A stretch of 64,000 nt of DNA. Source: Clostridiales bacterium (GTDB lineage: Bacteria > Bacillota > Clostridia > Christensenellales > CAG-314). Where the stretch lies: positions 706,341-770,340 of the forward strand of contig JAFLVM010000001.1 of NCBI GenBank assembly GCA_022508305.1, read 5' to 3'. Made by a program: the position numbers and the translations under genes. Of this stretch, positions 9,001 through 14,871 are shown piece by piece. The notes under the pieces were generated by a model. That model searched no databases. It worked only from the letters and a program-made list of their open reading frames with translations, and had not been told where the DNA came from. Positions within the stretch are counted from its first letter, which is position 1. Every line of letters begins with the position of its first letter.

Positions 9001-10512
9001 GTTGTCTTGACGTATTAGGTGAATTACTTGCGGCGACATGAGCGCAGCAAAATCATTACCCGCTGTTGTGTTTACGAAGAGAGCGGCAAATTGCGCGTCG
9101 GTGATTTCGGGAGCTTCGCCTTTTTCTTCCGCCTCGCGAACGGTGTTAACAATGCTACCGAAGGCAACGGTATTGACGGTGTCGGCAAACTCGCAAACGT
9201 CCACCGCTTCGTCGTGCGTATACTCGTCACTGTGCAGTAAATCCAATCCGTTAAAGGTTTTGTCCTCGTTGTTGACCTCTATTGAACCGCCGTCCTGAAA
9301 CAGGTAAGCAAAGTCGTCGTAGGTTATTTCGTAGTCGGGTTCGTATTCCAACTTGTCGTCCACAATCTTTCGGAAATCCACAAGGATGTTCCACTGCTTT
9401 TCCAATTCGCCGTTTTTTGCATTGTCCTGCGCCCATTTGAGCAAATCGTAGGACAAATTGTAGTCGTCCGCAAGCGCGCGCAAGTCTTCGTCGGACAGGT
9501 TGAGGAAATCTTCATTTGTGACAATGGGTTCTATTACCCTGTTCCACAGCAGTTGAAGCCTCGTCGCGCTACGTTCGCGGAGCAAATTCATCAGCGACTT
9601 CACGGCGGCAAGCCCCTGTTGCTGATTTTCAAGCTCTTCCGCAGTCTGTCCTTCGATGTCGTCTATCAGCCGTTTTGCCTCAATTGCGCTGTCGGCGTAG
9701 CCTTCAAATTCGTCAAGCGTACTGTACGCGTACAGTTTAACCGCTTGCTTGAGCGTGGCGAAAGTTCCAACGGTGGACGCGCCCAAACTCAGTTCTGCGG
9801 GAAGCTGCATCACGTCCAGTAGGCTTGTTGCGTCGGTGGCGTTACGAATGGAAACGGTTGTTCCGTCCTGCATAACGGATCCCAACGGAATGTCTAAGTT
9901 TTCGTTAGAGAGAGCCTGAACAATCAACAATGCCGTGATGTCCAGTCCTTGCAATGCCGTGATTCGAATTTGCTTTTCGGGAGTGCCCTTGATTTGCACC
10001 GAACCCACGCCCTCTATACCGCTGAGCTTTGAAGCAAGTTTTTTTGCGTCGGCAGTCAACGCGTCAACGTCGCCCGCCGCATTGTACACCGATACGGTCG
10101 CTGTGGCGGTGCCGTTCATGTCTATTTGTATGTAGTCGGGTTCGTAGCAGCCTTCGGGGAAGTTGACCGTCTTGAAGGCGTCCTGAATGTCGGAAATCTT
10201 GTCGTTTATGTTCGTTCCGTAGTCAAACGTGAGCACGATGACGGACACGTTGTCGTAGGAGCTTGTTTGCAAATCGGTAATTCCCGGAACAGCCTGAAGG
10301 GCAGCGTCCACCTTGGAAGTTACGCCGTCCTCTACGCTCTCTGCGCTCGCCCCGGGGTAAACTATGGAAATTGCCAGCATTGGCATCTTTATGTCGGGTA
10401 GCAGGTTGGTTGACATGTCAAGCGTCGCCAACACTCCTACCGCCAACAACACTACCACCAACACGCATACCGTAACCGAACGCTTTATTGACGTTTTTAT
10501 TATACTGTTCAT
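6055..10512 (-). CDS. RND-family exporter with very large extracytoplasmic insertion
   Basis: 1485 residues, against roughly 1000-1050 for typical RND pumps. The first membrane helix is at residues 10-32. TM2-TM6 lie at about 715-870, with the proton-relay motif GIGMLVDNSIVVLES (Asp786, then Asn where AcrB has a second Asp). TM7 is near 963. The closing helices (SLVAAFVLLYSVMACQFES, GLIMLMGVIVNGAIVMVDK) are complete. Two regions are extra. About 380 residues sit in the first outer loop (roughly 262-645, acidic and helix-rich). About 60 basic residues sit in the cytoplasmic linker between TM6 and TM7 (880-945). RND proteins use the proton gradient to move drugs, lipids or metabolites. No adaptor protein gene is adjacent, as is usual in single-membrane bacteria. 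GAGGTG ribosome binding site before the ATG. Confidence 0.9.
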   Translation of the reverse strand: MNSIIKTSIKRSVTVCVLVVVLLAVGVLATLDMSTNLLPDIKMPMLAISIVYPGASAESVEDGVTSKVDAALQAVPGITDLQTSSYDNVSVIVLTFDYGTNINDKISDIQDAFKTVNFPEGCYEPDYIQIDMNGTATATVSVYNAAGDVDALTADAKKLASKLSGIEGVGSVQIKGTPEKQIRITALQGLDITALLIVQALSNENLDIPLGSVMQDGTTVSIRNATDATSLLDVMQLPAELSLGASTVGTFATLKQAVKLYAYSTLDEFEGYADSAIEAKRLIDDIEGQTAEELENQQQGLAAVKSLMNLLRERSATRLQLLWNRVIEPIVTNEDFLNLSDEDLRALADDYNLSYDLLKWAQDNAKNGELEKQWNILVDFRKIVDDKLEYEPDYEITYDDFAYLFQDGGSIEVNNEDKTFNGLDLLHSDEYTHDEAVDVCEFADTVNTVAFGSIVNTVREAEEKGEAPEITDAQFAALFVNTTAGNDFAALMSPQVIHLIRQDNFYVEGDDACMISVLRAAKEAHVNENGDPIFKNGVVVTTNSDGETVVEIAGKEYLVNNFGRLVDNDGNHVDGNGKVIKFTDDEVAANYYSYGEYVVFDDGELVELYRQLGVETDMGLKITSDVTRFLRICNFEGSSDSLLVPLAFIGHIEFYDNHDAYAQYNNLLSVTIEVYAVSDANTTEVVNKVKAVLASFKGECAITLLDDKAEFINDSILNVLSSIIIGGVLAVLVIYLFVRKIGSSLVVSITMPLSVLVALAGLWIMGISLNLVSLGGLAVGIGMLVDNSIVVLESITKRRDQGESVFDSCLNGTREVAGSLLASTLTNVCVFFPILFARGLTREIFYDLVWAVLFSIVISLIVAVTVIPSLYHLIYKNSPRFRHKKDKNGNVVAIDSYEANEPRSKEANTAITEKSQEKTGKRPLKERIKDGHARVKEKLNDVSISKMERGYGKILSKVLTRRVLVCAVALVLFGASVVMVFTTGTEFMPGVDKGVIEVDIDFAPSVALEEATAQSKQVADIVSNHFGDKLQYVALTVAKQGLVSTNLSGIVRIQTDTTKLKTSETVQEIRNLLKEKGIDTQNVVVREMDGVIAELTGGMAGQSVTLLGDDMETLRAAAAEVAAKLLTVDPAHIVSAVDNTPALTPQISFTFDRMLCMQRGVDYQTAVMMLRVGMSGYTAANLMIDGESQSVSVQFADATKDNIDEIVDLIVGFDANGVVKLRDVLKKTPDGELYETTQAASAIVRQNGKYSTTISVEIYDIDTGTVGKTITKVVNEVLMNPDYDGVEYQDSGVASYLNDAFEGLVISLVAAFVLLYSVMACQFESLTKPFIVIMSIPFSFTGGFLALAITGMTLNVVSFVGLIMLMGVIVNGAIVMVDKIDLLIREGMQPQEAVVEGCKSRLRPILMTTLTTILALVPLALGLGRGGELMQPMGIVVLGGLLLGTLVTLVLIPCFYCVVKRISFTKKPTSQQETTTEVEAENQLN

Positions 10513-10746
10513 CTACACCTCGTTGAACCGAACAAAATTTATCGCAGCAATATTATTGCAACGACACTAACTTTGTGAGTACTCTTTTATTATACACCCA
10601 TATCTAAATTCTGGCATTACTTACGCCAAAATAAAAGTTGTAAATTATTCATTATTATATGGCTACGGTCTCTGATGTGTTTGTTTATAGATAAAATTAC
10701 TTTTATTAATCACCTATAGGTAATGAAAATATACTTATTGCGCGTA
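10513..10746. other. Gap between RND gene and Hsp20 terminator
   Basis: AT-rich and without a gene. A TATAAT box around 10592-10597 reads toward the RND gene but has no good -35 partner, so I do not call a promoter. Nothing else was recognised. Confidence 0.4.
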
Positions 10747-10749
10747 CAA

Positions 10750-10789
10750 AAAAGCGGCGAGGCTCTGCAAATTTTTCGCAGAACCCCGC
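10750..10789 (-). terminator. Terminator of Hsp20 gene
   Basis: A 12-pair stem (GCGGGGTTCTGC with GCAGAGCCTCGC, two G-U pairs only on the minus-strand RNA), then CGCTTTTTT. On the plus strand the same stem would contain two mismatches, so the direction is clear. Confidence 0.85.
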
Positions 10790-10811
10790 CCCAAAAAATA
10801 ATAAGGAGGAT

Positions 10812-11213
10812 TTAGTCGATTAGAATGTGGTGACGCGCCTCTTCCGGCTTTTCCTTAGGTACAGTTACGGTCAGCACGCCGTTTTCGTACTTTGCCTTGA
10901 TTTGCTTTTCGTCTACGTCGCCCATGTAGTAGCTACGCGAACAGCTTACTGCCCTTTCGCGGCGCAAATACTTGCCGTCGGTCTCGTTTGCTTCCTTTTT
11001 CGCGGAAATGGTTACGTAGCCGCTTTCGAACTTCAAGGAAATCTCTTTTTTGTCAAAGCCGGGCATTTCCACGTCCAAAACGTAGTTTTTGTCCGTTTCC
11101 TTGATGTCGGTTTTCATAAACGTGCTTTCACTGTCTACGTAGAACGGACGGAAAAAGCTATCAAATGCCTCGTCAAACAGGTCGTTGTTTCTGCGTGTAA
11201 GATAATTTTTCAT
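10812..11213 (-). CDS. Small heat-shock protein, Hsp20 family
   Basis: 133 residues with a complete alpha-crystallin domain: TDIKETDKNYVLDVEMPGFDKKE near residue 34 (given here in parts: YVLDVEMPGF then DKKEISLKFE), SYYMGDVDEKQIKAKYENGVLTV (the ENGVLTV core is the family signature) and a short C-terminal tail HHILID. It acts as an ATP-independent chaperone holding unfolded proteins. I chose the ATG at 11213, not an in-frame ATG 48 bases upstream, because AAAGGAG lies directly before it and the upstream extension reads through that site. It is transcribed from a strong promoter overlapped by a CIRCE operator, so HrcA repression and heat induction are likely. Confidence 0.93.
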   Translation of the reverse strand: MKNYLTRRNNDLFDEAFDSFFRPFYVDSESTFMKTDIKETDKNYVLDVEMPGFDKKEISLKFESGYVTISAKKEANETDGKYLRRERAVSCSRSYYMGDVDEKQIKAKYENGVLTVTVPKEKPEEARHHILID

Positions 11214-11274
11214 TTTTCGTATCTCCTTTTTTATGTATTTATTGAACAATGTTGTTGCCAAAGTATGCGCTAAA

Positions 11275-11283
11275 TTAGCAGTC
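11275..11283. promoter_or_regulatory. Extra CIRCE half-site
   Basis: TTAGCAGTC, matching the left-arm sequence of the neighbouring CIRCE, 15 bases further into the Hsp20 leader. It could let HrcA bind a second time or could be a relic of duplication. Confidence 0.4.
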
Positions 11284-11297
11284 TTTTGTTTTATTTG

Positions 11298-11324
11298 TTA
11301 GCACTCTTTTGCTTTGACTGCTAA
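11298..11324. promoter_or_regulatory. CIRCE operator (HrcA-binding inverted repeat)
   Basis: TTAGCACTC, nine bases, GACTGCTAA. The consensus is TTAGCACTC-N9-GAGTGCTAA, so one arm is perfect and the other differs at one base, with the canonical nine-base spacer. It follows directly after the -10 box of the Hsp20 promoter, the usual position for HrcA repression. Confidence 0.88.
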
Positions 11325-11325
11325 C

Positions 11326-11353
11326 ATTATACCATATACTATGACTTTGTCAA
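11326..11353 (-). promoter_or_regulatory. Promoter of Hsp20 gene
   Basis: TTGACA (11348-11353), 16 bases, TATAAT (11326-11331), both boxes perfect. Confidence 0.88.
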
Positions 11354-11404
11354 CGTTTTTTTCACAATTTTTGGAAAAATTTTGAAAATTTATACTTGCA
11401 ACGC

Positions 11405-11436
11405 AAAAAAGAAAAGCTCCACTATTGAATGGAGCC
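11405..11436 (-). terminator. Terminator of the DUF3737-patB unit
   Basis: GGCTCCA/TGGAGC(T) stem, eight-base loop, then TTTTCTTTTTT on the minus strand. Confidence 0.8.
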
Positions 11437-11466
11437 TTTGACTAAATGAAATATAAAATGCTTATC

Positions 11467-11513
11467 GAAATTGCGATAAAGCTATTATCTATTTGAAATT
11501 GCGATAAAGCTAT
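11467..11513. repeat. Short direct repeat across the patB stop codon
   Basis: GAAATTGCGATAAAGCTAT occurs at 11467-11485 and again at 11495-11513 (28-base period). The second copy includes the stop codon of patB, which suggests a small local duplication of the gene end. Confidence 0.7.
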
Positions 11514-12673
11514 CTTTTTTGAAAGAGTTTTATTCCGTTTTTGAGGCGTTTTAAGCCGTCGTTGAGGGTTTGCCGCGGGCAGGCGACGTTGAGTCGAATG
11601 AAATGTCTGCCGTTGCCGCGATACTGATTGCCACTGTTTACGTACAGTCCCGTTTGCTCGCGTAGGAAATCGCAAAGACTTGCAGCGTCGTCAGTCACCT
11701 TTGACACGTCAATCCACAAAAGATAAGTTGCGTCCTGCTTGATAAGCTTAAGCTTGGGTAAGTGTTGCAACAAAAATCTGTCTACGAGCTTGCGGTTTTC
11801 GGCAATATGCTCGCGGAGTCCGTCTAACCATTCGCCGCCTTCGTTAAAAGCGGCAATTGTTGCCTCGCAGGCAAATGAATTGGGTTCGGCAACCTCGTCG
11901 GAATTGAGTCCGCGCACCACCTTGTTTCTTAGATGCTCATTGGCAACGAACACCGCTGCCGACTGAAGTCCTGCCGTACTAAACGCCTTGCTTGCGGAAA
12001 TTGCCGTGACCGATATTTCTTTGCACACGTCTGAAACGGATGCAAAAGGCACGTAACTGACGCTCGGTTCCGTCAAATCGCAATGTATTTCGTCGGACAG
12101 CACCGTTACGCCGTACTGCTTGCAAAGTTGCCCTATGCGCTCGATTTCCTGCTTGCTCCACACCTTGCCTACGGGGTTGTGAGGGTTGCAAAATATCAAA
12201 AAAGTTGAATTGGGGTGGGAAATTTTGCTTTCAAGGTCGGAAAAATCTATCGAATAACCCTCGCCGTCGTAACAAAGCGGACATCCAAGTACGTGTCTTC
12301 CGCTATTTTCTATCGAATTGAAGAAAATGTTGTAAACAGGGGTAAGCACTACTACGTTGTCACCTACGCTTGTAAGCCGTTTGACGCAGCTCGTGATTGC
12401 AGGCACAACTCCCGTCGTAAAGCAAAGCCAGTCCTTTTCGATAGTCAAGCCGTGTCGCGTACGCCACCAGTTGATTATCGCCTCGTACCACTCGTCGGGT
12501 ACTATCTGGTAGCCGAATACACCGCTTTTTGCCTTTTTCAGCACCGCTTCCTTGATACAGGGGGCAGTTGGAAAGTCCATATCTGCCACCCACATGGGCA
12601 ATTCGTTGTCCGCAACGTCCCATTTGAGCGAGCCTGTTCCTCTGCGGTTTATAATTTTATTAAAATTAGCCAT
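11510..12673 (-). CDS. patB: PatB/MalY-type PLP-dependent C-S lyase (cystathionine beta-lyase-like)
   Basis: 387 residues, fold-type I aminotransferase. The opening FNKIINRRGTGSLKWD and LPMWVADMDFPTAP are the MalY/PatB signature. CNPHNPVGKVW near 163, the cofactor-binding Asp194 in VLSDEIHCDL, and Lys229 in SASKAFSTAG form the PLP site. Arg in HFIRLNVACP near the C-terminus binds the substrate carboxylate. It cleaves cystathionine or cysteine conjugates to a thiol, pyruvate and ammonia. The ATG at 12673 matches the family start and has GGAG 12 bases upstream. A longer reading frame to 12736 would run into the preceding gene. DUF3737 is immediately upstream, a pairing I recall from other Bacillota. 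Confidence 0.9.
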   Translation of the reverse strand: MANFNKIINRRGTGSLKWDVADNELPMWVADMDFPTAPCIKEAVLKKAKSGVFGYQIVPDEWYEAIINWWRTRHGLTIEKDWLCFTTGVVPAITSCVKRLTSVGDNVVVLTPVYNIFFNSIENSGRHVLGCPLCYDGEGYSIDFSDLESKISHPNSTFLIFCNPHNPVGKVWSKQEIERIGQLCKQYGVTVLSDEIHCDLTEPSVSYVPFASVSDVCKEISVTAISASKAFSTAGLQSAAVFVANEHLRNKVVRGLNSDEVAEPNSFACEATIAAFNEGGEWLDGLREHIAENRKLVDRFLLQHLPKLKLIKQDATYLLWIDVSKVTDDAASLCDFLREQTGLYVNSGNQYRGNGRHFIRLNVACPRQTLNDGLKRLKNGIKLFQKR

Positions 12674-12732
12674 TTTGTAACTAATCTCCTTATTTTTTGA
12701 AAAACAGTCCGCATCACTCAGCGAACGTGCTT

Positions 12733-13578
12733 TCAAACCTTCTCCGTAGTAATAACGGTAGTTTTGCTCGGGTCTATATACCTGTCATCCAAAGTCAACT
12801 CGCCAATGCTTCCTGCAACGATTCGTCCGCTTGTGGGATTTACAATGCTGTCTACGTGTCCGACAATCTCCGCATCCACCAAAGAGTACTCAAAGGCGCG
12901 CGTAGTGTTGATAAGCGTGCAGTTGACCAGTTTCAAGTTCTTTATGTAACAAAATCCCTGCAAACTTTCCACCGTGCAGTTGACCAGCGTCACGTTTTCG
13001 GAGTTCCAAGCAAGGTATTCGCCTGTGATAAAACTGTCGTACACGGTAACGTTTTTGCAATTCCAAAAGCTGTCTTTACTGAGCAATTTGCTGTTTTTTA
13101 TCGTCAAGTTTTCCGCCCCATCAAAGCAATAGTCGCCAATGAGGGTGAGATTTTCGCAAAGAACGTTTTTGCAGTTCATTGCAAAGTAGGCGCCCTGCGC
13201 GTACACGTCACGCAAAACGACGTCGGAACAGTTGAACAAAGTTTCCGCTGCATGTGGAATAGACACGTTGTTGAGGGTTATATGCGACGACTTGCGGAAG
13301 GACTTGGGCGCTTCTATCACGCAGTTGTTAAAGGTGACGTTATTCGTATACCACATGCCCGCGCGAGCCGTTTCAAACAGCGTACAGTCGTTTACCGTTA
13401 CGTTGTTGCAGTACCACAGCGGGTATTTCCACTTGAACATACTGTTGTCTACGACTATGTTTCTGCTTTCCTTCAAAGGCGACTCGCCGTCCTCAAACGT
13501 GCACTCCACAAGGTGCAAATCTTTGGAAGCGTAAAGCGCGCGTTCGCCCGTGTAAACTTTTCTTATCTGTTTTTCCAT
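12733..13578 (-). CDS. DUF3737 right-handed beta-helix protein
   Basis: 281 residues. The sequence is built from about 20-residue turns such as NIVVDNSMFKWKYPLW, NVTVNDCTLFETARAGMW, NVTFNNCVIEAPKSF and NVTLVNCTVESLQGF, each with an N-V-T/x-N-C pattern typical of a right-handed parallel beta-helix with stacked Asn and Cys. This matches the DUF3737 family (annotated at times as hydrolase or pectate-lyase-like). No signal peptide, so cytoplasmic. The stop codon is 60 bases before patB and the two are probably co-transcribed. Function is unknown. Sulfur or amino acid metabolism is suggested only by the neighbour. Confidence 0.8.
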   Translation of the reverse strand: MEKQIRKVYTGERALYASKDLHLVECTFEDGESPLKESRNIVVDNSMFKWKYPLWYCNNVTVNDCTLFETARAGMWYTNNVTFNNCVIEAPKSFRKSSHITLNNVSIPHAAETLFNCSDVVLRDVYAQGAYFAMNCKNVLCENLTLIGDYCFDGAENLTIKNSKLLSKDSFWNCKNVTVYDSFITGEYLAWNSENVTLVNCTVESLQGFCYIKNLKLVNCTLINTTRAFEYSLVDAEIVGHVDSIVNPTSGRIVAGSIGELTLDDRYIDPSKTTVITTEKV

Positions 13579-13730
13579 AATTATCTTCCGTTATATCAAC
13601 TTGTTAACCTCTTTGAGGCGGTAGAAGCGAGGTAGGCGAGGCGTGCGAGGCTTTTGCGAGGGAGTTTACTAAACCGTAAACGACCGAGCAAAAACGTAGC
13701 AGAACAAAGCATACCGACGCTTATCCCGAC

Positions 13731-14825
13731 TCAATACAATTTCTGCAAATAATCTTCTATGAATGGTTGAACGTTGCCATCCATGACGTCCTCGACGTTT
13801 GGATTTTCAAAGCCTGTTCGGTGATCCTTGACGAGGGTGTAGGGGCAGAACACGTAGGAGCGAATTTGGCTACCCCATTCTATCTTTTTGATTTCCCCTT
13901 TGATGGACATCGCCTCTTCCATCTGCTCCCGTTCCTTGAGTTCGGCAAGTTTTCCGCGTAGCATATTCATTGCCTGTTCGCGGTTTTGAATCTGACTGCG
14001 TTCGTTTTGGCAGGCAACCACAATTCCTGTCGGCAGGTGAGTGATACGGATAGCGCTTTCCGTCTTGTTGACGTGCTGACCGCCCGCGCCACTCGAGCGA
14101 TAGGTGTCGATTTTCAAATCCTTGTCTTCAATTACGATTTCGTTGTCAACGGTCAGTTCGGGCATAACCTCGAGCGAGGCAAAACTGGTGTGGCGGCGCT
14201 TGTTGGCGTCAAACGGGGAAATACGCACCAAACGGTGAACACCCTTTTCCGCCTTCAAATAGCCGTAGGCGTTGGCGCCGTTTACCTGAAAGGTAACCGA
14301 CTTGATGCCCGCCTCTTCCCCGTCAAGGTAGTCAAGTACAGTCAATTTGTAGCCGCGCCTTTCAGCGTAGCGCGTGTACATTCGGTACAGCATTTGTACC
14401 CAGTCCTGCGCTTCCGTGCCGCCTGCGCCCGCGTGCAGAGTTAGTATCGCGTTATTTCCATCAAACTTGCCGCTAAGCAACGTTGCAATGTGCATTTCGT
14501 TGACTTGAACTTCAATCTGCGAAAGTTCGCTGGACGTTTCCTCAAGCATGGTTTCGTCACCGTCACACAACTCGAGCAAATCCGTCACGTCAGCTAACCT
14601 TTTGCAAAGCTTGTTGTAGGAAGCAAGCTTGTCCTCAATGTTCTTGGCGCGCTGGCTGACCTGTTGAGCATTCTTGACGTCATCCCAAAAGTCAGGCTTG
14701 TGCTGCTGCTCGTTCAAGCTTTGCAACTCATCCTGAAGTTTGGGAATGTTCAGGCTTTCGCCAATTCCGTTGAGCTTGTTTTGTAGCTCCCTGATATTAA
14801 GTTTAAGTTCTTCAATTTGTATCAT
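13731..14825 (-). CDS. prfB: Peptide chain release factor 2 (no programmed frameshift)
   Basis: 364 residues. It reads UGA and UAA stop codons and triggers release of the finished protein. The helical N-terminal domain runs to about 110. The catalytic GGQ is in RSSGAGGQHVNKTESA near 240. HAGAGGTEAQDWVQML and GVHRLVRISPFDANKRRHTSF are the class I release factor core. In most bacteria prfB needs a +1 frameshift at an in-frame UGA near codon 25. Here that region (GIGESLNIPK) reads straight through with no stop, so the autoregulatory frameshift is absent. No clear ribosome binding site is seen. The gene follows secA by 46 bases and is probably translated from the secA message. Confidence 0.95.
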   Translation of the reverse strand: MIQIEELKLNIRELQNKLNGIGESLNIPKLQDELQSLNEQQHKPDFWDDVKNAQQVSQRAKNIEDKLASYNKLCKRLADVTDLLELCDGDETMLEETSSELSQIEVQVNEMHIATLLSGKFDGNNAILTLHAGAGGTEAQDWVQMLYRMYTRYAERRGYKLTVLDYLDGEEAGIKSVTFQVNGANAYGYLKAEKGVHRLVRISPFDANKRRHTSFASLEVMPELTVDNEIVIEDKDLKIDTYRSSGAGGQHVNKTESAIRITHLPTGIVVACQNERSQIQNREQAMNMLRGKLAELKEREQMEEAMSIKGEIKKIEWGSQIRSYVFCPYTLVKDHRTGFENPNVEDVMDGNVQPFIEDYLQKLY

Positions 14826-14871
14826 ATTTGCGTTGATTTTTGTGCAAAAAGCTCAAATGGGGTGGAAATTT

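Noticed and set aside
10798-10812. AAGGAGG on the plus strand
   Set aside because: Resembles a ribosome binding site but no start codon or frame follows in the right place; it lies at the end of the Hsp20 gene.
13579-13730. GC-rich gap with repeated GCGAGG/GGCGAGG words between DUF3737 and prfB
   Set aside because: Looks like a degraded repeat, but no clear unit, hairpin or match to the 20-bp repeat could be fixed.
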